A stretch of DNA of 60,000 bases. It comes from Bolinopsis microptera (taxonomy: Eukaryota > Ctenophora > Tentaculata > Lobata > Bolinopsidae). The position numbers and the translations under genes were made by a program. Positions 24,713 to 34,426 of this stretch are shown one piece after another. The stretch covers positions 13,826,944 to 13,886,943 of the forward strand of contig NC_087083.1 in assembly GCF_026151205.1 (NCBI RefSeq), in the 5' to 3' direction. The notes under the pieces were generated by a model. The model did not search any database, was not told the DNA's origin, and saw only the letters and a program-made list of their open reading frames with translations. Each line of letters begins with the position of its first letter. The first letter of the stretch is position 1.

Positions 24713-26008
24713 ATGTTGGTGCGCTTGTTCTTCCAGATAATACTAGTTACACTGTATGTAAAAAGTAAAAAAATTAGTGGTTCCTGGCAACCTAGTGACC
24801 CTACTCCAGGACCCCCAGATTCCCCCTATCTGGCCCACACAGCTTTACAGAGAGTTCCGGTCGAACACCTGGGTCAAGATGTTCAGTTGAGATGTACTAA
24901 AATATTTGAGAGGTCACAATCTGACTATGATGAGACTTCCGGTCAATGTGACCCATCCTGGAGTGACGGCTGTTTCCACATGTGGTCGAAAGATGGTGAA
25001 AAAATTGATACAACAAATTGGAAATATGATACAAAGTCCATCATCACCTACGACTACTGTGAAAACTTTGAATGGACAACAGATTTAATAAAAGGATTTG
25101 GCCCCATAGTTGACATAAACTCAGGTGCCAAAAATTACTATGCTAACAGAGAAATGGCTTGTTACGCATCATCCCTAACCATCAAAAGTGTGGTAGCAGC
25201 TGACTTCGGGAAATACACATGTAACTTTTCACATCATACAGTAGACGAGGATGACTACTACAACAATGGAGGCAGTTCACTGCAAAACATAACCCTTTAC
25301 AATGTAAACGACACAAGCATCAAACAGAACACAAAAATAGAGTACTTTGAGAAGTTTTACACGAAAGGGCTGAAAGATAAGATGTTGTTGCAGTGTGTTG
25401 TTACCGGTGGGGAGCTACAGTGGTATGTTAATCCCTTTGAAAACGACACGTGTTCTGGTATTTACTGTGAGTCTGGATCTGGTGTGCCCTTGGCGGAGTT
25501 GAATTCTCAGGATTTTTGGCGATGTTTCAACTATTCGGAGAATCGGCACTCTCCACATAAGGGAATCACAGAGTCCTTTGTATATGTTGACCGTATATGT
25601 GCATTGGATTATGGTCGAATATCGTGCATTGTTGGTGGCACCGGACTTGGAAAAGTGAAAGGAAATGTAGCTTACATACGTGAGAAGTCCGATTATTATT
25701 TTGATGATTATTATCGGTATAGCTGGGAACGTGAATCATCTATGGCAGTTGCTGGTTTTACAGTTGTCCCAGTGGTTGTTGCTCTACTGATCGCATCTCT
25801 CATATTTGCCGCGGTAAGAGCCAAGTTATGTGAGTGTTGCAGCCGTAACTCTGTTAACCCAAGAATGGTACAGTTTCAGCCACAAGTTCCTTACCCTGCT
25901 CAACCAAACCAAGTTTATCCAGCACAACAAGTTCAAGCTCAGGTGCCTTACCCAGCACAACAAGTTCAAGCTCAGGTACCTTACCCAGCACAACAAGTTC
26001 AACTCTAG
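24713..26008 (+). CDS. Ig-like type I membrane protein, array copy 2 (431 aa)
   Basis: Same architecture as copy 1: signal peptide, two Ig-like domains (DFGKYTC and DYGRISC signatures), Tyr/Asp stalk, membrane helix, KLCECC and a Pro/Gln tail with two QQVQAQVPYPA repeats. Differences: a short in-frame insertion at the end of the signal peptide (KSKKIS in place of VN), which may shift cleavage, and a new Cys pair in domain 2 (NDTCSGIYCES). That loop also gains an N-glycosylation site. Its 5' flank has been invaded by a LINE tail, G-rich duplications and a Helitron, so its expression may differ from the other copies. No stop or frameshift is seen. Function is inferred as for copy 1. Confidence 0.86.
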   Translation: MLVRLFFQIILVTLYVKSKKISGSWQPSDPTPGPPDSPYLAHTALQRVPVEHLGQDVQLRCTKIFERSQSDYDETSGQCDPSWSDGCFHMWSKDGEKIDTTNWKYDTKSIITYDYCENFEWTTDLIKGFGPIVDINSGAKNYYANREMACYASSLTIKSVVAADFGKYTCNFSHHTVDEDDYYNNGGSSLQNITLYNVNDTSIKQNTKIEYFEKFYTKGLKDKMLLQCVVTGGELQWYVNPFENDTCSGIYCESGSGVPLAELNSQDFWRCFNYSENRHSPHKGITESFVYVDRICALDYGRISCIVGGTGLGKVKGNVAYIREKSDYYFDDYYRYSWERESSMAVAGFTVVPVVVALLIASLIFAAVRAKLCECCSRNSVNPRMVQFQPQVPYPAQPNQVYPAQQVQAQVPYPAQQVQAQVPYPAQQVQL

Positions 26009-27721
26009 ACTCCTTACTCTGTTAGTTTATAATGGACACGGTTGTATATTTGATGGGTGTAAAGCACTGTTCACCAGGCGACTCACAGTTTATGTATAAC
26101 AGGCTACAAATTGGGCAAAATTAACGCAATGTTAACTTATCATTACGAACGCTCTGTACCGTACTCAATGGTTTCTACTCTCGTGTCCAGTACTCTGATA
26201 TTAAAAGCTAATTATTTGCCCCCATTAAGTGTAACAAGATAATAAGCTGTTACTTTATTATCTTATTGAATATATCAGATAGAGTAGTTTCTACTTAGTT
26301 TAAATCTTCTTATTATTGTAAATATTGTTTTGTTGATAATCTTCAGCTAGTTTAGAAATTATGGAATTGAATTTGTTCTGCTACGACTTCAGATTTTCTA
26401 CTGTCATAATTGAGTGTTCAATTGGTTAAAACCTTTAAATATTAGATAAATTATTAGCTTCAAGTACTCTTTTGATGTAAATTTCAGATGTTAAATATTA
26501 AGTTCTGTAATTTAAAGATTCTTCATGTTGTTTATTTCAATCAGTTTAAATTTTAGCATTGGTCTATAAAATTTATAAACGTAGTTAAGTAGGAACTGTA
26601 ACGGGAAAAAAATTTGATATGTACCAGTTATATGTTATAAATTATATGTACTAATATGTAATAATAATCTGTACTAGTAATATGTACTAATATATTGTAC
26701 TAATAGTAATATGAACTAATATGTACAAATATGTACTGATATATACCTAGATATAAGATCCCTAATATTGGGGGATGCTCGAGAAAATGATGGTACAGAA
26801 ATCCGAAAGCAAAATATACATGTTACAGTTCGAGGTTATTTCAAATTGAGCTGTTTTTTAGTTTGCTGTTTTAGTTTTAAAGTCAATGATCTTATATTCA
26901 AATTTGTTCATTTTTTCAGTGGTATTGTACACATTATATTGATAAAATAGAAGTTCTCATTTTCATTCTTGCTGATAAATTTGCGTTTTACTGTTAATTA
27001 ATATTATGATCAAAATCCTTGTAATTGTCCAAGTGCAGTTACTATTATAGTTAACTACAATTAAATATATTTATTGACGTGGATCCCTTGTGATGGCCGT
27101 AAAAAGCCTAAACTAGTCGATTCACAGGCAGGTCGCCTCGAGATACGTCGTTTTCGTTTCTTCATGATCATCAATTAACATACCCAAATAATTGGGCATG
27201 CTTAATCATAGCATTCATAATTAACTTAGTAATATTTTAAACTAGCATTTACCTCTCCATATCCAAGTACATTAAAGTATATATCCCTGCCCTCAAATCG
27301 GAAAAAACCTACATTTTCATATACATACTTTTATATAATACACATAATTCAAGAATTAGTCTAGCTATATTCTTCGTTTAGATTTCCAAGATAAGCCTTT
27401 TTTAGTCCCCTGAACTCATACACGAATTTACATCCAGTTTGGACAAAAAATGGCCGTGTTATGAGCCAAAAACCCAGTTACTCTCCCCTACCTAGTATAG
27501 TGCTAGTAAACAAGATTCACTTTAAAATATTCAATAAGAACATTTCGTATCACTAATATGTTTTAAACAACCCCCTTCCATAAAGTTGCTCGGAGCATTA
27601 GAATATATAATATAATGTTAAGATACTCCTCAGCTGCAGTAGCCTGTTTAAAATGATGATCGAAGCATTTATTGAAATATTAAGCTGACAATTAGATGTC
27701 CTTTCCAAACCATGATATATA
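26009..27721 (+). other. Intergenic flank between array copies 2 and 3
   Basis: Homologous to the other inter-copy spacers except for about 350 bp (about 26406-26768) not present in copy 1. That stretch contains degenerate ATGTACTAAT repeats. The spacer ends at the Helitron-like insertion. Confidence 0.55.
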
Positions 27722-28034
27722 TCTTACTATATTATATAAAGCGAGACGATATATATGGGGGTTCCGTACCATTTTACTGACACAACGGCATCAACTTTAA
27801 CGCGAATTTCCACAAAACCGTAAAAGATATAGAACTGAAACTTTTTTGACTGGGTCAAATGTTTTAATGGCCTCCAAATCAGCATAAAAAATAAAAAATA
27901 GGCCAAGAAATAGGAGTTTTAGAGCCCAAAATTTGGATCCCCAAGTGGTGTCAAAAACGCGAATTAAATAGGTCATAATTATTTTAGTCTCTTCAGTCTT
28001 GACACCATTTTAGGGTTATACGGGTTCCTGCTAG
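27722..28034 (+). mobile_element. Helitron-like non-autonomous element 1 (313 bp)
   Basis: It begins TCTTACTATATTATATAAAG (then CGAGACG) and ends GGGTTCCTGCTAG, inserted between A (27721) and T (28035) without duplication. Copy 1 shows the empty site CATGATATATATTGTTTAAA. It sits 113 bp upstream of the copy 3 ATG, so it may lie within or next to that copy's promoter. Confidence 0.78.
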
Positions 28035-28147
28035 TTGTTATAATGTAACCAAACAGTATGAGCTAATCATAATGTAACCATTCATTCATTTGGTGGGTCA
28101 TGATAATGTAACCTATATTTTAGGAACGGATGTGACTAGGAAAGTAG

Positions 28148-29566
28148 ATGTTGGTGCGCTTGTTCTTCCAGATAATACTAGTTACACTGTATGTAGTTAA
28201 TGGTTACTGGAAACCTAGTACCTACCCCGCTACAGACTATTTTGCCCACACAGCTTTACAGAGAGTTCCGGTCGAACACCTGGGTCAAGATGTTCAGTTG
28301 AGATGTACTAAAATAATTGAGAGGTCAAAATCTGAATCGGAGGGGGACAGTAGCGCATATACTTTTCGTCAATGTGACCCATCCTGGATGAATGGCTGTT
28401 TCCACATGTGGTTGAAAGATGGTGAAAAGATTGATACAGAAAATTGGAAATATGATACAAAGTCCATCATCACGTACGACTACTGTGAAAACTTTGAATG
28501 GACAACAGATTTAATAAAAGGATTCGGCCCCATCGTTGACATAAACTCAGGCGACAAAAATGACTATGCTAGCAGAGAAATGGCTTGTTATGCATCATCC
28601 CTAACAATCAAAAGTGTGGTTGCAGCTGACTTTGGGAAATACACATGTAACTTTTCACATCACACAGTAGACGAGGACGGCTACTACAACAGAGGTGGCA
28701 GTTCACTGCAAAACATAACCCTTTACAATGTAAACGACACAAGCATCCAACAGAACAGAAAAGTAGAGTACTTTGAGAAGTTTTACACGAAAGGGCTGAA
28801 AGATAAGATGTTGTTGCAGTGTGTTGTAACCAGTGGGGAGCTACAGTGGTATGTTAATCCCTTTGAAAACGACACGTGTTACGACCCGACTTTCTACTGT
28901 GAGAGTGGTTCTGGTGTGCCCTTGGCGGAGTTGAATTCTCAGGATTTTTTGCGATGTTTCAACTATTCGGAGAATCGGCACTCTCCGCATAAGGGAATCA
29001 CAGAGTCCTTTGTATATGTTGACCATATATGTGCATTTGATTATGGTCGCATATCGTGCATTGTTGGTGACACCGGACTTGGAAAAGTGAAAGGAAATGT
29101 AGCTTACATACGCAGGATGTCCGATTATTATGTTTATGATGATAAATATCCCTACTGGGAACGTGAAACATCTATGGCAATTGCTGGTTTTACAGTTGTC
29201 CCAGTGGTTGTTGCTCTACTGATCGCATCTCTCATATTTGCCGCGGTAAGAGCCAAGTTATGTGAGTGTTGCAGCCGTAGCTCTGTTAACCCAAGAATGG
29301 TACAGTTTCAACCACAAGTTCCTGCTCAACCAAACCAAGTTTACCCAGCACAACCGGTTCAAGCTCAGGCACCTTATCCAGCACAACCGGTTCAAGCTCA
29401 GGTACCTTACCCGGCACAACCGGTTCAAGCTCAGGTACCTTATCCAGCACAACCGGTTCAAGCTCAGGTACCTTATCCAGCACAACCGGTTCAAGCTCAG
29501 GTACCTTATCCAGCACAACAAGTTCAAGCTCAGGTACCTTACCCAGCACAACAAGTTCAACTCTAG
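28148..29566 (+). CDS. Ig-like type I membrane protein, array copy 3 (472 aa)
   Basis: Signal peptide, two Ig-like domains, stalk (SDYYVYDDKYPY), membrane helix, KLCECC and a tail with six 11-residue repeats ending QQVQL. It has the longest first variable loop (KSESEGDSSAYTFRQ, against DYIETSRQ in copy 1) and the longest domain 2 loop (NDTCYDPTFYCES), with the extra Cys pair also seen in copy 2. The N-terminus begins YWKPSTYPATDYF, shorter than in copies 1 and 2. The frame is intact and intronless. Overlapping frames on both strands over the tail repeat are shadows of that repeat. Product: probable cell-surface recognition protein; ligand unknown. Confidence 0.87.
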   Translation: MLVRLFFQIILVTLYVVNGYWKPSTYPATDYFAHTALQRVPVEHLGQDVQLRCTKIIERSKSESEGDSSAYTFRQCDPSWMNGCFHMWLKDGEKIDTENWKYDTKSIITYDYCENFEWTTDLIKGFGPIVDINSGDKNDYASREMACYASSLTIKSVVAADFGKYTCNFSHHTVDEDGYYNRGGSSLQNITLYNVNDTSIQQNRKVEYFEKFYTKGLKDKMLLQCVVTSGELQWYVNPFENDTCYDPTFYCESGSGVPLAELNSQDFLRCFNYSENRHSPHKGITESFVYVDHICAFDYGRISCIVGDTGLGKVKGNVAYIRRMSDYYVYDDKYPYWERETSMAIAGFTVVPVVVALLIASLIFAAVRAKLCECCSRSSVNPRMVQFQPQVPAQPNQVYPAQPVQAQAPYPAQPVQAQVPYPAQPVQAQVPYPAQPVQAQVPYPAQPVQAQVPYPAQQVQAQVPYPAQQVQL

Positions 29567-31313
29567 GCTACTTACTCTGTTAGTTTATATTGGACACGGT
29601 TGTGTATTTGATGGTTCTAAAGCACTGTTTACCAGGCAATTACTCACAGTTTATGTATAACAGGCTACAAACTACAAAGTGGGCCAAAATTAACGCCATG
29701 TTAACTTATCATTACGAACGCTCTGTATCGTACTCAATGGTTCCTACTCTCGTGTCCAGTACTCTGATATTAAAAGCTAATTATTGCACACATTAAGTGT
29801 ACCAAGATAATAAGCTGTTACTTTATTATCTTATTGAATATATCAGATAGAGTAGTTTCTACTTAGTTTAAATCTTCTTATTATTGTAAATATTGTTTTG
29901 TTGATAATCTTCAGTTAGTTTATGAATTATGGAATTGATGGTACCTATATACATGTTACAGTTCTGAGGTTATTTCAAATTGAGCTGTTTTTTTAGTTTG
30001 CTGTTTAAGTTTTAAAGTCAATGATTTTATATTCAAATTTGTTCATATTCCAGCTCTCCAATATCCACCTTGAAGCTGCATTTTATATCCTAAATATAAA
30101 CTAAATCATGTTTTAGTGTAGACTTTTTGTCACAACAAGACTGCAACCTATAGTAACAATTATAAACAGAACCCCTAATGAACCCCCTAGTCCTAATCTG
30201 AGCCTTGTCTCTAAAACCTTAACTGAACTAGCGTTTCGGTGTGTGCAAAAGCTTCCAGGCACGCACATTCCTTGCCCCGTTAGTTACCTGTCCTTCTTAA
30301 ACCAAACTAGCAGTCAGGACAAAAAGTCATACACCAAATGGGCATTATATTTTATGAATTGTTTTACATCTTTTTATTCTGTAAAAATGTGCAAAAATTA
30401 AATTTCTTGTTTCATTGAAATTTCTTGTTTCATTGATATTTTTAGTGGTATTGTATTTGCATTATATTGATAAAATAGAAGTTCTCATTTTCATTCTTGC
30501 TGATAAATTTGCGTTTTACTGTTAATTAATATTATGATCCAACTCCTTGTAATTGTCCAAGTGCAGTTACTAAAGTTTTAATAAAAACTACAATTAAATA
30601 AATTTATTGACGTGGATCCTTTGTGATGGCCGTAAAAAGCTGTAAAAAGCCTAAACTAGTCGATTCACAGGCAGGTCGCCTCGAGATACGTCGTTTTCGT
30701 TTCTTAATGATGATTAATTAACATACCCAAATAATTGAGCATGCTTAATCATAGCATTCATAATTAACTTATTAATATTTTAAACCAGCATCAACCTTTC
30801 CATATCAAAGTACATCAAAGTATATCCCTGCCCTCAAATCGGAAAAAAACCCTACATTTTAATATACATACTTTTGTATACACATAATTTAAGAATTAGT
30901 CGAGCTAAATTCTCTGTTTAGATTTCCAAGATAAGCCTTTTTTAATCCCCTGAACTCATACACGAATTTACATCCAGTTTGGACAAAAAATGGTCGTGTT
31001 ATGAGCCAAAAACCCAGTTACTCTCCCCTACCTAGTAAGCTAGTATAGTGCAAGAAAACAAGATTAACACTTTAAAATATTCAATAAAATTATTTCGTAT
31101 CACTAATATGTTTTGAACAACCCCCTTCCATAAAGTTGCTTGGAGTATTAGAATATATAATGTTATGATACTCCCCAAGCATGTATTGAAATATTAAGGT
31201 GACAATTGGATGTCCTTTCCAAACCATAATATATTGTTTAAATGTAACCAAACAGTATGAACTAACCATAATGTAACCATATACTTTAGGAACGGATGTG
31301 ACTAGGAAAGTAG
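29567..31313 (+). other. Intergenic flank between array copies 3 and 4
   Basis: Conserved spacer, almost identical to 32688-34426. It includes a 386 bp insert (separate entry). Confidence 0.7.
30050..30435. mobile_element. 386 bp insert in 3' flank of copy 3
   Basis: Absent from copies 1, 2 and 5, which run GTTCATATTTTCAGTGG or close variants. The insert is bounded by the direct repeat ATATT (30045-30049 and 30436-30440). It contains no open frame of note and no obvious terminal inverted repeat; class unknown. Confidence 0.6.
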
Positions 31314-32687
31314 ATGTTGGCACACTTGTTCTTCCAGATAATACTAGTTACACTGTATGTAGTTAATGGTTCCTGGCAACCTAGTACCTACCCCGATTCA
31401 GACGATCTGGCCCACTCAGCTTTACAGAGAGTTCCGGTCGAACACCTGGGTCAAGATGTTCAGTTGAGGTGTACTAAAATATTTGAGAGGTCAGAATCTG
31501 ACATGGAAATGACTTCCCGTCAATGTGACCCATCCTGGAGTGACGGCTGTTTCCACATGTGGTTGAAAGATGGTGAAAAGATTGATACAGAAAATTGGAA
31601 ATATGATACAAAGTCTATCATCACGTACGACTACTGTGAAAACTTTGAATGGACAACAGATTTAATAAAAGGATTCGGCCCCATCGTTGAAATGAACTCA
31701 GGCGACAAAAATTACTATGCTAGCAGAGAAATGGCTTGTTACGCATCATCCCTAACCATCAAAAGTGTGGTAGCAGCTGACTTTGGGAAATACACATGTA
31801 ACTTTTCACATCACACAGTAGACGAGGACGGCTACTACAACAATGGAGGCAGTTCACTGCAATACATAACCCTTTACAATGTAAACGACACAAGCATCAA
31901 ACAGGACACAAAAATAGAGTACTTTCAGAAGTTTTACACGAAAGGGCTGAAAGATAAGATGTTGTTGCAGTGTGTTGCTACCGGTGGGGAGCTACAGTGG
32001 TCTACTGGTATTTACCCTGAGAGTGGTTCTGGTGTTCCCTTGGCGGAGTTGAATTCTCAAGATATTTGGCGATGTTTCAACTATTCGGAGAATCGGCACT
32101 CTCCACATAAGGGAATCACAGAGTCCTTTGTATATGTTGACCGTATATGTGCTTTGGATTCTGGTCGAACAATATCGTGCATTGTTGGTGGCAACGGACT
32201 TGGACAGGTGAAAGGAAATGTAGCTTACATACGCAAGAAGTCCGGTTATGATGATTATTATTATGAATATCCCTACTGGGAACGTGAACCATCTATGGCA
32301 ATTGCTGGTTTTACAGTTGTCCCAGTGGTTGTTGCTCTACTGATCGCATCTCTCATATTTGCCGCGGTAAGAGCCAAGTTATGTGAGTGTTGCAGCCGTA
32401 GCTCTGTTAACCCAAGAATGGTACAGTTTCAACCACAAGTTCCTGCTCAACCAAACCAAGTTTACCCAGCACAACCGGTTCAAGCTCAGGTACCTTATCC
32501 AGCACAACCGGTTCAAGCTCAGGTGCCTTATCCAGCACAACCGGTTCAAGCTCAGGTGCCTTATCCAGCACAACAAGTTCAAGCTCAGGTGCCTTATCCA
32601 GCACAACCGGTTCAAGCTCAGGTACCTTATCCAGCACAACAAGTTCAAGCTCAGGTACCTTACCCAGCACAACAAGTTCAACTCTAG
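31314..32687 (+). CDS. Ig-like type I membrane protein, array copy 4 (457 aa)
   Basis: Signal peptide, two Ig-like domains, stalk (SGYDDYYYEYPY), membrane helix, KLCECC and a tail with six 11-residue repeats. Compared with copies 1-3 it has a deletion of several residues in domain 2: the loop after the core Trp reads WSTGIYPES, removing the VNPFEN segment and its glycosylation site. The second signature is altered to ICALDSGRTISC. It is nearly identical to copy 5 over the signal peptide, domain 2 and stalk. The main differences are domain 1 loops (EDGYYNNGG versus EEEKTDDYYNNRG) and tail repeat number. Intact and intronless. Confidence 0.87.
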   Translation: MLAHLFFQIILVTLYVVNGSWQPSTYPDSDDLAHSALQRVPVEHLGQDVQLRCTKIFERSESDMEMTSRQCDPSWSDGCFHMWLKDGEKIDTENWKYDTKSIITYDYCENFEWTTDLIKGFGPIVEMNSGDKNYYASREMACYASSLTIKSVVAADFGKYTCNFSHHTVDEDGYYNNGGSSLQYITLYNVNDTSIKQDTKIEYFQKFYTKGLKDKMLLQCVATGGELQWSTGIYPESGSGVPLAELNSQDIWRCFNYSENRHSPHKGITESFVYVDRICALDSGRTISCIVGGNGLGQVKGNVAYIRKKSGYDDYYYEYPYWEREPSMAIAGFTVVPVVVALLIASLIFAAVRAKLCECCSRSSVNPRMVQFQPQVPAQPNQVYPAQPVQAQVPYPAQPVQAQVPYPAQPVQAQVPYPAQQVQAQVPYPAQPVQAQVPYPAQQVQAQVPYPAQQVQL

Positions 32688-34426
32688 GCTACTTACTCTG
32701 TTAGTTTATATTGGACACGGTTGTGTATTTGATGGTTCTAAAGCACTGTTTACCAGGCAATTACTCACAGTTTATGTATAACAGGCTACAAACTACAAAG
32801 TGGGCCAAAATTAACGCCATGTTAACTTATCATTACGAACGCTCTGTATCGTACTCAATGGTTCCTACTCTCGTGTCCAGTACTCTGATATTAAAAGCTA
32901 ATTATTGCACACATTAAGTGTACCAAGATAATAAGCTGTTACTTTATTATCTTATTGAATATATCAGATAGAGTAGTTTCTACTTAGTTTAAATCTTCTT
33001 ATTATTGTAAATATTGTTTTGTTGATAATCTTCAGTTAGTTTATGAATTATGGAATTGATGGTACCTATATACATGTTACAGTTCTGAGGTTATTTCAAA
33101 TTGAGCTGTTTTTTTAGTTTGCTGTTTAAGTTTTAAAGTCAATGATTTTATATTCAAATTTGTTCATATTCCAGCTCTCCAATATCCACCTTGAAGCTGC
33201 ATTTTATATCCTAAATATAAACTAAATCATGTTTTAGTGTAGACTTTTTGTCACAACAAGACTGCAACCTATAGTAACAATTATAAACAGAACCCCTAAT
33301 GAACCCCCTAGTCCTAATCTGAGCCTTGTCTCTAAAACCTTAACTGAACTAGCGTTTCGGTGTGTGCAAAAGCTTCCAGGCACGCACATTCCTTGCCCCG
33401 TTAGTTACCTGTCCTTCTTAAACCAAACTAGCAGTCAGGACAAAAAGTCATACACCAAATGGGCATTATATTTTATGAATTGTTTTACATCTTTTTATTC
33501 TGTAAAAATGTGCAAAAATTAAATTTCTTGTTTCATTGAAATTTCTTGTTTCATTGATATTTTCAGTGGTATTGTATTTGCATTATATTGATAAAATAGA
33601 AGTTCTCATTTTCATTCTTGCTGATAAATTTGCGTTTTACTGTTAATTAATATTATGATCCAACTCCTTGTAATTGTCCAAGTGCAGTTACTAAAGTTTT
33701 AATAAAAACTACAATTAAATAAATTTATTGACGTGGATCCTTTGTGATGGCCGTAAAAAGCTGTAAAAAGCCTAAACTAGTCGATTCACAGGCAGGTCGC
33801 CTCGAGATACGTCGTTTTCGTTTCTTAATGATGATTAATTAACATACCCAAATAATTGAGCATGCTTAATCATAGCATTCATAATTAACTTATTAATATT
33901 TTAAACCAGCATCAACCTTTCCATATCAAAGTACATTAAAGTATATCCCTGCCCTCAAATCGGAAAAAAACCCTACATTTTAATATACATACTTTTGTAT
34001 ACACATAATTTAAGAATTAGTCGAGCTAAATTCTCTGTTTAGATTTCCAAGATAAGCCTTTTTTAATCCCCTGAACTCATACACGAATTTACATCCAGTT
34101 TGGACAAAAAATGGTCGTGTTATGAGCCAAAAACCCAGTTACTCTCCCCTACCTAGTATAGTGCAAGAAAACAAGATTAACACTTTAAAATATTCAATAA
34201 AATTATTTCGTATCACTAATATGTTTTGAACAACCCCCTTCCATAAAGTTGCTTGGAGTATTAGAATATATAATGTTATGATACTCCCCAAGCATGTATT
34301 GAAATATTAAGGTGACAATTGGATGTCCTTTCCAAACCATAATATATTGTTTAAATGTAACCAAACAGTATGAACTAACCATAATGTAACCATATACTTT
34401 AGGAACGGATGTGACTAGGAAAGTAG
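32688..34426 (+). other. Intergenic flank between array copies 4 and 5
   Basis: Near-identical duplicate of 29567-31313, including the same 386 bp insert. Confidence 0.75.
33171..33556. mobile_element. 386 bp insert in 3' flank of copy 4
   Basis: Same insert and same ATATT boundaries as at 30050-30435. It was carried along by the tandem duplication of the locus. Confidence 0.6.
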
